Below are positions 52,201 through 60,357 of a stretch of 63,740 nt of DNA, piece by piece. The DNA lies in NCBI GenBank assembly GCA_016839245.1, contig JAEOUN010000044.1, forward strand, positions 1 through 63,740. The letters run 5' to 3'. The position numbers and the translations under genes were made by a program. Position 1 is the first letter of the stretch; the number at the start of each line of letters is the position of its first letter. The notes under the pieces are model-generated. The model had not been told where the DNA came from and did not search any database. It worked only from the letters and a program-made list of their open reading frames with translations. The DNA comes from Candidatus Thorarchaeota archaeon (lineage in GTDB: Archaea; Asgardarchaeota; Thorarchaeia; Thorarchaeales; Thorarchaeaceae).

Positions 52201-53663
52201 GCGTTGTCCCTCCAGAGTTCGCCATCGGGAATATAGGCTTCATGCGTAAACTCAATATCTTGGTCACGTTCTTCAGTGTCTAATCCAAGTTTTCCGGGAT
52301 TTAGTATGTTCTTTGGATCAAATATTCGTTTTATCTCTCTATCAAGTCGGAGCTTCGTATCGCCTACAGCTCTTCGTACATAGATATTTTTGACATATCC
52401 AAAACCATGCTCAGCTGAAATAACACCGCCAATACTTTCAACATAATCAATGATCTCTTTTTCTGCTTGTTTCACTCCAATCCAATGCTCTCGTTTCAAT
52501 GGATTGAATAGAACAGCAGGATGGATAATGCCAATTCCTGTATGACAGAAGACTGCTGCAAGAATATCCTTTGATCGTATTATCTCTCCAATTTTCCTCA
52601 TAGCTTCAGCCATTTTAGAAAGCGGAACACAGGGATCAGCAGCGGCAAATCCAATCTCTCGATATCCAGGATGAACCTTCATAATTGCAACATCAATCTC
52701 CATACGAGGAGCCCATAGAATTTTGGTCGTCTCTTCGTCCCTTGCAATTATTACATTCTCACCTCCATTTGACTCGAGAATTTTCCTAATGGTTGCAAGT
52801 TTTAGCTGCAAGTCTTCTTCACTAAATCCCTGCACATCACCTACAAAGTTGCCCTCACATTTAGGAAAACCAAGTTTCAGTACATCACTAATAGTATTGA
52901 CAGTGTATCCATCTGTAGCCTCAAGGGTACCACAATCAACTCCAGACATTGTGATTGCATGAGACGCTCTCATTAAATCATCCAAGTTGCCAAAGAATGC
53001 CCCAATAGTAGCTTCGTAATTCAACTTTGGAACAAGTCTGAGGGTAGCCTCTGTAATGATACCTAATGTTCCTTCTGAACCAGACATTAAAGCTGAGAGG
53101 TTGAATCCCATATTATATCTAGGTGCACGAGTACCTAAATTCAATATTGTGCCATCAGCTAAGACTATCTCCATAGATTGAATCCAAGGACTGACTCGAC
53201 CATGTTTATATGCATGATGGCCATTTGAGTCAGATGCTAGAATTCCTCCTATTGTAGCAGCATCATGACTTCCCACATCATGAGGAAAAGTAAGTCCTAA
53301 CAATCCCAATTGATGCTCAAAGGTTTCGTATCTGACACCAGGCTGAACAATAGCTACCATATCTTCCTTGCTGATCTCGATAATTCTATTCATCCTGCTT
53401 ATATCTAATATTATTCCACCTCGCACCGGCAAAGACGATCCTTGAAAAGAGGCACCTCCGCCCCGAGGAGTAATAGGAATACCTTCACTTGATGCAATAG
53501 CAAGGATTTCGATGATATGTTCCTTAGATCCAGGAAACACAATGAAATCAGGCGTAGAAAAATATGGAGTCAAATCCCGAGCATATGCTACTCTATCTAC
53601 TTTTGCCGTGATGACACTATTCTCACCAACAACTGATTTGAGAAGTTTGCCAATGTTTTTCAT
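52197..53663 (-). CDS. FAD-linked 2-hydroxyacid dehydrogenase (GlcD/D-lactate dehydrogenase-like)
   Basis: A 488-residue FAD-binding oxidase of the vanillyl-alcohol-oxidase/GlcD fold. ITPRGGGASFQGSSLPVRGGIILD is the FAD pyrophosphate loop, and HDVGSHDAATIGGILASDSNG and GSEGTLGIITEATLRL follow. The C-terminal AEHGFGYVK and FDPKNILNPGKLGL are typical. It would oxidise glycolate, D-lactate or another 2-hydroxyacid and hand electrons to the two downstream Fe-S proteins. First gene of the three-gene set after the ECF T component; ATG 53663. Confidence 0.88.
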   Translation of the reverse strand: MKNIGKLLKSVVGENSVITAKVDRVAYARDLTPYFSTPDFIVFPGSKEHIIEILAIASSEGIPITPRGGGASFQGSSLPVRGGIILDISRMNRIIEISKEDMVAIVQPGVRYETFEHQLGLLGLTFPHDVGSHDAATIGGILASDSNGHHAYKHGRVSPWIQSMEIVLADGTILNLGTRAPRYNMGFNLSALMSGSEGTLGIITEATLRLVPKLNYEATIGAFFGNLDDLMRASHAITMSGVDCGTLEATDGYTVNTISDVLKLGFPKCEGNFVGDVQGFSEEDLQLKLATIRKILESNGGENVIIARDEETTKILWAPRMEIDVAIMKVHPGYREIGFAAADPCVPLSKMAEAMRKIGEIIRSKDILAAVFCHTGIGIIHPAVLFNPLKREHWIGVKQAEKEIIDYVESIGGVISAEHGFGYVKNIYVRRAVGDTKLRLDREIKRIFDPKNILNPGKLGLDTEERDQDIEFTHEAYIPDGELWRDNA

Positions 53664-53676
53664 TTATAAGAAACCC

Positions 53677-54768
53677 CTATTTCTTAATTCGTTTCTTTTC
53701 TCTCGTACTTCTTTTGACGATTTTATAGACAATATAGGTAATCAATAGAATAGCTATAATAGCGCCATATCCAGTAAGTAGATTTTGATTTAGAAATCCA
53801 CCAATCATATTGAGGACAGGTATCTGAAGTAGCCAATTATTTAGATTCAAAACAAACTGAGTAAGGCCAATAACTGAGGAAAAGGTGCCGACAGCTGTGG
53901 CAATGATACTGACTATTATGAGTAGTATATTCCACGTTATCAATGTTGAATCAAAATAGAGAAGCCACATGCACAGAGCAAAAGATGAAATTATAAGAAG
54001 GCAAGCCAGGTAATCTCTGGCTTTGAAGGAAATATCCTCGACATTTGTCCTTTCTTTCTTTGCTCCAAAAGCACGAGCATTAATTGCAACCTCAAGGTCC
54101 ATTGCACGTCTAAACATCAACAACAACAGAGGAGTAATGATTGGAATGTATGCTCTTCGCAGTTTTTGATATGTGCTTGCAGAATCCAAATCAAATCCAC
54201 GTATTTTTTGAGCCTCGATAATATTATCCATACTATCCTGAACAAGCGGTACAAACCTCATTGCTGTTATGAACATGAAAATCACTTTTTGAGGAACACG
54301 TATCTTTGCAAGAGATGCACTGATTCTACTCATTGGAGAGGTCATTGTAAAGATAGGAATCACCATTACAACAGCAATCACCCTTAGCGCTATGACAAGA
54401 CCGTACATTACTCCGCCAACCGTGATTTCACCATAATTAACTACAAGAACACCATTGTCAACAATAGGAAGATCAAAGAGCCGGATAATTACAGTTGGAT
54501 CGCCAAATCGATATGTCAAGCCTTGGACAATGAAGAGAAATACAAAGAGAAAACTGAGGAGTTTGAGCAAGAATCCAAGACTTCTAAGCTCGACCTTTCC
54601 AACAATCCACCATGTTGATGCTATGAGAATCCAAAGCAAGAGGATACTGATATTATCAATACGTGTACACTGAACCACCAGTATCAAAGCAAAAGCCATG
54701 TAGAGGAGCTTTACCAGTGGATTCATTCGGTCCAAAGGTGTGTCTTTTTTGACATATTCAAATGCCAT
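53677..54768 (-). CDS. ecfT: ECF transporter transmembrane component EcfT
   Basis: A 363-residue membrane protein of the EcfT/CbiQ family: N-terminal helices, then TPLDRMNPLVKLLYMAFALI, and the coupling region RAFGAKKERTN preceded by QKIRGFDLDS, which contacts the ATPases. It has a C-terminal extension with further helices and a Lys/Arg-rich end (KRSTREKKRIKK). It is directly abutted (no gap) by the fused ATPase gene upstream. Together they form the energy-coupling module for vitamin or metal uptake. Confidence 0.85.
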   Translation of the reverse strand: MAFEYVKKDTPLDRMNPLVKLLYMAFALILVVQCTRIDNISILLLWILIASTWWIVGKVELRSLGFLLKLLSFLFVFLFIVQGLTYRFGDPTVIIRLFDLPIVDNGVLVVNYGEITVGGVMYGLVIALRVIAVVMVIPIFTMTSPMSRISASLAKIRVPQKVIFMFITAMRFVPLVQDSMDNIIEAQKIRGFDLDSASTYQKLRRAYIPIITPLLLLMFRRAMDLEVAINARAFGAKKERTNVEDISFKARDYLACLLIISSFALCMWLLYFDSTLITWNILLIIVSIIATAVGTFSSVIGLTQFVLNLNNWLLQIPVLNMIGGFLNQNLLTGYGAIIAILLITYIVYKIVKRSTREKKRIKK

Positions 54769-56520
54769 TTACCGAGCACCTCCTGATTTGAAGCAAGCGG
54801 CAAGCTCATCTACTGTAACCAGATTCTTTTGTATACCATAACTACGAAGCAATTGTGATAATTGAGTTATTTGAGGTGGTTTTAGAAATGCTTTTTCAAG
54901 TTCTTCTTTCATATCGAATACTTCTCGTTTTGGTCCATCTGCTAACAGTCGACCTTCTGCCATCACGATGAGTCTATCAGCATATTGAGCAACAAGGTCC
55001 ATGTCATGTGAAATCATAATAATTGTCTTGCCTTGTTCGCGCATTCTAGTGGCAATTTTGCATAGAATGTGCCTTCCTATGTAATCTTGAGCGGTGGTAG
55101 GTTCATCCAAAACTAATATTTCTGGATCCATAGCTATTCCTGCTGCAGCTGCAACCTTCCGTCTGTCACCAAAACTCAGTCTGAATGGAAAAACATCACG
55201 AATTTCCTCCAGACCTACTTCCTTTAATGCTTTGTCCACACGTTTCTGGATTTCATCTTCTGGAAGGCCAAGATTTCTAAGACCAAATTCAAGCTCTTTT
55301 TGCACACTTATTGAAAACAACTGATAGTCAGGATTTTGTAGGATGAGAGCAACACTCTTGGCGACACTTCCGATTGTGAGTTCAGTTACATCTTCGCCAT
55401 CTATTTTTACGACACCTTCTGTTGCCTCAAGTAATCCCAAGAAGTGTTTGACCAACGTAGTCTTGCCGCTTCCATTTTGCCCGATTATAGCGACAAACTC
55501 ACCCTTATTTATCGTAAAAGAAACATCACGTAGGGCAGTAACCGGAATTCTTGCAGGATATGTAAATGTAACATGATCGACCTCTATAACTGGTTTTGCA
55601 CCTTTGGTTGGAGCGGGTTTTGGTTCCTGCCAATCAATCTTCAAAAATCCATCATCAAGTTGTTTCTTTAGAACTTTAAAGCAACTATCAACTGTGAGGG
55701 GAATACCACCTGCTTGTTTATACTTTTCTTGAAATCCAGGAATTCTCTTCGCAATAGCAACAGCAAGACTAGCTGATGCAGGAGGATTTACACCTACTTC
55801 ATTAAGTAACTCCGCTTGAGAGAATACTTCTTGAGGAGTCCCAAAAGCAATCATCTTTCCTTTATTGAGAACTAACACCTTATCAGCAAGTCTCGCAACT
55901 TCGTCAGTCTTATGGCTTGTAATCATAATTGTCATATCTTCATTACTTGCAAGTTCGTTAACAACATTGAATACTTCAGTGGTACCTACCGGATCTAGCT
56001 GACTTGTGGGTTCATCAAGAATAAGAACTTCTGGAAGCATTGTTAATCCAGCAGCTAGAGCAACACGCTGCTTCTGTCCACCACTTAGTTCCTGTGGTTT
56101 CCGTTCTTCCAATCCACTAATTCCACAGACCTCAGCAGCCCATTTGGCTCTTCTTAGAATTTCCTCTCTTTCTACACCAAGGTTCGATGGTCCAAAATAA
56201 AGCTCGGATTCAACATCAGTTGTGGTAAACTGGGTTTCAGGATCTTGAAGAACCATACTTGCTTTCTGTGAGAGTTCAATAATCGGTGTTTCCCAGGGAT
56301 CCAAACCACACATTGTTATTGTTCCCTTTTCAACACCAGCATAAACAGTCGGAATAATCCCATTCAAATGAAAACAGAGAGTAGTCTTTCCAGCCCCATT
56401 GGCTCCTAATATACCTACAATTTCACCTTTTTTCACTGAGAACGAGATGTCCTGAAGCGCAAGAGGACCGCGTTCATATGTGAAAGTTAATTTTTCAAAT
56501 TGAATACTACTTTCAGACAT
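54769..56520 (-). CDS. ecfA: Fused ECF transporter ATPases (EcfA-EcfA')
   Basis: A 583-residue protein with two ABC ATPase domains in one chain. The first has GANGAGKTTLCFHL, Q-loop LQDPETQ, signature LSGGQKQRVALAAGL and LILDEPTSQLDPVG. The second (from about residue 315) has GQNGSGKTTLVKH, LQNPDYQ, LSFGDRRKVAAAAGI and LVLDEPTTAQD. The second signature is LSFGD rather than LSGGQ, a known ECF variation. In most organisms the two ATPases are separate genes. It powers substrate uptake with EcfT and the S component encoded upstream. Confidence 0.9.
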   Translation of the reverse strand: MSESSIQFEKLTFTYERGPLALQDISFSVKKGEIVGILGANGAGKTTLCFHLNGIIPTVYAGVEKGTITMCGLDPWETPIIELSQKASMVLQDPETQFTTTDVESELYFGPSNLGVEREEILRRAKWAAEVCGISGLEERKPQELSGGQKQRVALAAGLTMLPEVLILDEPTSQLDPVGTTEVFNVVNELASNEDMTIMITSHKTDEVARLADKVLVLNKGKMIAFGTPQEVFSQAELLNEVGVNPPASASLAVAIAKRIPGFQEKYKQAGGIPLTVDSCFKVLKKQLDDGFLKIDWQEPKPAPTKGAKPVIEVDHVTFTYPARIPVTALRDVSFTINKGEFVAIIGQNGSGKTTLVKHFLGLLEATEGVVKIDGEDVTELTIGSVAKSVALILQNPDYQLFSISVQKELEFGLRNLGLPEDEIQKRVDKALKEVGLEEIRDVFPFRLSFGDRRKVAAAAGIAMDPEILVLDEPTTAQDYIGRHILCKIATRMREQGKTIIMISHDMDLVAQYADRLIVMAEGRLLADGPKREVFDMKEELEKAFLKPPQITQLSQLLRSYGIQKNLVTVDELAACFKSGGAR

Positions 56521-56769
56521 ATTAATCAGGCTTCGAAACTTGTTCTACCCGAATGCGAGTTAAATTTGTTTTGTTATATCGATAGAATATATTGAAATTG
56601 TAATAAAAAAAGTGTATTTCAACATGAGGTTTTTTTTTTCGAACTCCCAAAATTTCAATACTTTAAGAATTGCATAATTTACTATATAATAAAAGACTAG
56701 GATAAACAATCAGGATCAAATTTTCTATTATGCCCAGTAGAGATAATTTCAGAATTAAAAAAAGGACGA

Positions 56770-56796
56770 AACACTGGTTTATTAAAAACCAGTGTT
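56770..56796 (-). terminator. 11-bp hairpin with U-run between the ECF S and A genes
   Basis: AACACTGGTTT-ATTAA-AAACCAGTGTT is a perfect 11-bp stem. On the minus strand it is followed by CGTCCTTTTTTTTAA, 8 bases past the S-component stop. It separates the S gene from the ATPase gene, so the latter may have its own promoter or depend on partial read-through. Confidence 0.7.
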
Positions 56797-56803
56797 ATTG
56801 ATA

Positions 56804-57586
56804 TTACCAAATTGCCCTTGGTATTCTTGGAAGCCCACTTCTCTTGAGCGCCTCGACAATCGGAATTGCAATGATGGTAGTAATGACGCAGAGAACTGGC
56901 CACCACCAGAGGTATCCAAGATTTGCACCGAGTGCTAATATAACGGGGTAACTGAAAATATACCAATATGGTGCCGCCCACCAATAATAGAATGTTTCAA
57001 TTCCCATAAATACTGCAAGAAACACTCCAATGTATCTCTTCTTTGGATCCTCGCCTCGTGCCCAATTTGGAATCCATGACTTTCCAATGGGAGTTAGCAA
57101 AATGATGAGCCAAGGAACCCAAAAGACTAAGGTTGACATGAAGTAGATAGTATCGGGAGTTTCACCAGGCAATGTTGGCCAAACATATGGAAAGACTATG
57201 AACATTACTCCAGTAATGATCACAGCCAGAATAGATAGGATCCAGTCCAAAGTCATATCGGTATTGATCATAAGCGCTACAAACACTGCTGGCAATATGC
57301 CAGTCAGTAAGACATCTAGCAGTCCAAGTGGAAACATAGCAGGACTTACAAACATACCAATAAAGCCACCAAGAATAGCTGCGAGGATTCCACCTATTGG
57401 CCCTAATACAAGAGGCCCGATTGCAGTGAAAATCACCGACAAGGGGATAAAGCCTCCGCCTCCAAAATATGGGAAGATTGGAACTAGAGCTAAAGCTCCA
57501 TTAATCGCACCATATACTGCAATGAATGCGATACTTGCTCCACCATAACCCATGGGGGCTCTCTCTCTCACACGTTCTTCAGACAT
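56804..57586 (-). CDS. Probable ECF transporter substrate-binding (S) component
   Basis: A 260-residue membrane protein with about six or seven hydrophobic helices. The N-terminal SIAFIAVYGAINGALALVP and then PLVLGPIGGILAAILGGFIG resemble S components of the ECF class. A WW-rich C-terminal part follows. It lies 284 bases before the fused ATPase and EcfT genes. Substrate is unknown; there is no riboswitch I can recognise upstream. Start ATG 57586 with GGAGG further upstream. Confidence 0.72.
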   Translation of the reverse strand: MSEERVRERAPMGYGGASIAFIAVYGAINGALALVPIFPYFGGGGFIPLSVIFTAIGPLVLGPIGGILAAILGGFIGMFVSPAMFPLGLLDVLLTGILPAVFVALMINTDMTLDWILSILAVIITGVMFIVFPYVWPTLPGETPDTIYFMSTLVFWVPWLIILLTPIGKSWIPNWARGEDPKKRYIGVFLAVFMGIETFYYWWAAPYWYIFSYPVILALGANLGYLWWWPVLCVITTIIAIPIVEALKRSGLPRIPRAIW

Positions 57587-57774
57587 TTCTTTTTCCTCCT
57601 TGCAAGTAAAATACCTACAAGTAAATGAAAAGAGAGGCTAAACCACTATTTATTAATTCGGAATCTGACTAGATTTCAAAAATGAGTTATAGATTGAAAC
57701 CGATTATTGGGATTCTATAAATTATTCAAAGATTACTTTCTTATCAAAATAGTAAAAGATGGAGTCAAACATAG

Positions 57775-58668
57775 ATGGCAGACCTGATTATTGGAATAAC
57801 ACTTGGTCTTGTTAGCTCAGCCTTATTTGCATTTCAAAATGTCCTTATACAGAGCCAACGTGAAGGCGTTAATGCACTAGTTGCTAACTCGATTAAAATG
57901 TGGGTTTCAGCACCACTCATGTTGTTTCTTGTCATCATTCCATGGAGAACGCATGTATTTCTGCTTCCTATGTCTGTTTTATTACCCCTTACAGTTTCAG
58001 TTCTCTTAGGAGGTGCATTTGGCGATGCAGTATACCTATCAAGCCAAGAGAGAATAGGAGTTTCGCGCGCGTTTCCTATATCAAACACTTATCCAATCAT
58101 TACGTATCTTCTCGCACTCTTCCTATTAGGCGAAACTCTACTCCTGAGTACAATATCTGGAATATTATTGGCAGTAATTGGCGTAATTCTTGTTTCACGA
58201 GAACTATCAAATAACAAACAAACAGAAGTGGACAAACCATATGATTGGAAAGGATTGATTCTTGCGTTTGCATCCTCTATCATGTTTGCATTTGCTACTA
58301 TTTACATGGATATGGGTGTGACTGATATCGATCCAATTGATGCTAATTTATTTCGAATGTTCATAGGTTCAATTGCCATGATACCAGTCTTTTCTTTTTC
58401 AATGAAAAAGCGTTCAAGACCACTATCAAAGAGAGCCATCAAAATTGTCGCTGTTGCAGGTTTCTTTGGTATGGGATTTGCATCTCTGCTATATGTTGCG
58501 TCAATTAAAATGATAGGAGCTACAATCGGTGCAGTAATTGGATCGACAGCACCATTGTTTGCACTTCCAGTTTCAATTTTTTATCTTAAAGAGCAAATTA
58601 CTTGGAAAGGAATTGTTGGCACAATCGCTACTATCATAGGGATTTGGCTGGTGGTTGTTGGTTTCTAA
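57775..58668 (+). CDS. EamA/DMT-family transporter
   Basis: A 297-residue membrane protein with about ten helices in two EamA repeats. The first begins GITLGLVSSALFAFQNVLIQSQREG and holds GGAFGDAVYLSSQERIGVSRAFPI. The second begins KGLILAFASSIMFAFATIYMDMGV and holds GATIGAVIGSTAPLFALPVSIFYLKE. It likely exports a metabolite or drug; substrate unknown. It diverges from the ECF S gene. Confidence 0.88.
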   Translation: MADLIIGITLGLVSSALFAFQNVLIQSQREGVNALVANSIKMWVSAPLMLFLVIIPWRTHVFLLPMSVLLPLTVSVLLGGAFGDAVYLSSQERIGVSRAFPISNTYPIITYLLALFLLGETLLLSTISGILLAVIGVILVSRELSNNKQTEVDKPYDWKGLILAFASSIMFAFATIYMDMGVTDIDPIDANLFRMFIGSIAMIPVFSFSMKKRSRPLSKRAIKIVAVAGFFGMGFASLLYVASIKMIGATIGAVIGSTAPLFALPVSIFYLKEQITWKGIVGTIATIIGIWLVVVGF

Positions 58669-58722
58669 TAGACTTATGATTCCGTTTATATATCGCATAT
58701 AGGCCAATAGTGTCGATGGTCT

Positions 58723-59994
58723 ATGAAGCTTGGTATTTACTATGATAATTCTGAGATTGATGTTGAAGTTCCGAACGAATGTAATATTGAGATTGTCAAA
58801 CCTCTATCTCTAGAATTGGATAAGAGTGAAACTCAGATTATTGCAGGCTCACTTGAGAAATCAATAGACTCGCCTGGATTTGAGCAATTTATTCAAGATT
58901 ACAAATCAATACTAATCATTGTCAACGATCAAGCTAGAGCTACACCTACACCGAAAATTCTGAAACAGATCTTGCCATCTTTAGAGAACAAGGAAATTGG
59001 TATCATTGTAGCTAGCGGAACTCATTCACTGCCTTCAGAAGATGACCTCAAGGAGACCATCTTGGGCAAGTTCTACTCGAAGTTACGAGATACTCTTGTC
59101 TTTCATAACCCAAATGCCAAAGATGACTTTGTCACACTAGGCACAACAAGTCGTGGAACAAAGGTTAGAGTCAATAGAATAATTAATGAATACGAAGCAA
59201 TTATTGCTATCAATTCAATTGAACCACATTATTTTGCAGGTTTTACAGGAGGACGTAAAAGTTTTCTTCCTGGTATATCTGCCTACGAAAGCATCGAGGC
59301 AAATCACTCATTAGCATTACTTGATGAATCCAAGATTCTTCAGCTAAAAGGAAATCCTTTACACGAAGACTTTGAAGAAGCAGTTCGATTTGTAACTGAA
59401 AAGCATCCTGTTTTTGGAATTAATGTCGTTCTTGATGGGTCAAATAAAATCGTTGGCTCATTTACAGGCGACCTCTTCAGTCTACTTTACGAAGGAGCAA
59501 AATTGGCAAAGAAGGTATATGCACCAGTTGTCAGGGAGTCTCCGGACATACTACTGTCTATCGTACACGCGCCACTTGACCAGAATCTCTATCAAGCACA
59601 AAAGGGATTCGAGAATTGCCTTCTCACCTTAAGACCGGGCGGGATCCTGATTCTTGTTTCCTCTTGCTATGATGGCATTGGACCTGATGATTATGCATCT
59701 ATGCTTCAATCTTCAGATACACCTGATGAACTAGCTAGTAGATTCGAAGAGATCAAGAAACACTATCAACTTGGATGGCATAAGGTTGGTTCAATTCCAA
59801 CATTTCTCAAGGATAAAGAGCTCTGGATGGTAACGAAGATACCTAAGGAGCAGTTAAAGCGTATGTTCATCAGAGGATTTGAAAATCTCCAAGAAGCATT
59901 GGATGAAGCGCTTCGAATCAAGGGTAAAACATCTCGTATCCTTATCGTCAACGATAGTGCTAATGTATGCCCAATATTAGAAAGTCAGAATTAA
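58723..59994 (+). CDS. larA: LarA-like nickel-dependent lactate racemase family protein
   Basis: A 423-residue member of the LarA (DUF2088) family. Diagnostic stretches are VNDQARATPTPKIL (N-terminal domain), IIVASGTHSLPSEDDL, and NSIEPHYFAGFTGGRKSFLPGI (cofactor/active-site loop). LarA racemases use a nickel-pincer nucleotide made by LarB, LarC and LarE; none of those genes is in the window, so substrate and activity remain open. It starts at ATG 58723, 54 bases after the transporter gene on the same strand. Confidence 0.82.
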   Translation: MKLGIYYDNSEIDVEVPNECNIEIVKPLSLELDKSETQIIAGSLEKSIDSPGFEQFIQDYKSILIIVNDQARATPTPKILKQILPSLENKEIGIIVASGTHSLPSEDDLKETILGKFYSKLRDTLVFHNPNAKDDFVTLGTTSRGTKVRVNRIINEYEAIIAINSIEPHYFAGFTGGRKSFLPGISAYESIEANHSLALLDESKILQLKGNPLHEDFEEAVRFVTEKHPVFGINVVLDGSNKIVGSFTGDLFSLLYEGAKLAKKVYAPVVRESPDILLSIVHAPLDQNLYQAQKGFENCLLTLRPGGILILVSSCYDGIGPDDYASMLQSSDTPDELASRFEEIKKHYQLGWHKVGSIPTFLKDKELWMVTKIPKEQLKRMFIRGFENLQEALDEALRIKGKTSRILIVNDSANVCPILESQN

Positions 59995-60357
59995 TTCATT
60001 GACATGCTTTTGGGGATTGGCAATCTTGTTCAAGTTGAATTCTTCGGAAACCAGAGAAGAATACTATGCCCAAGATTCAGATACAAAGATAGATTGTCAT
60101 TGGACAGTATACGAAGATAGATATCTAATATCGACGATTGAACAAGATGCAATGTGATCATTGTGAAGAAAGCAATGGCCGTGATATCAATTCTGATGCA
60201 TAGTCAGAGAGAGCAGTTGCAATCCAACAGGAATAAAATAAATCGCCCAGATGCACAGCTGAACATGTCAGCTAAGGCAAGACTCAAATGTATGACCAGC
60301 TCGGATGCACCTGTTATTCAGTCACGTTCGCAACATGATGGATGGTGAACATTCATA
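59995..60357. other. Intergenic region before the aldehyde oxidoreductase gene
   Basis: 363 bases. I found only very short frames without ribosome sites; a small plus-strand frame starting at about 60148 (MQCDHCEESNGRDIN) ends after 18 residues and is not supported as a gene. The final part holds GGTGA about 9 bases before ATG 60358, the likely ribosome site of the oxidoreductase gene. No clear terminator is seen for the LarA gene. Confidence 0.45.

Noticed and set aside
60154..60348. 64-residue frame between the LarA and AOR genes
   Set aside because: No ribosome site, no recognisable motif and frequent stop codons in the other frames; the region is better read as a leader or spacer.
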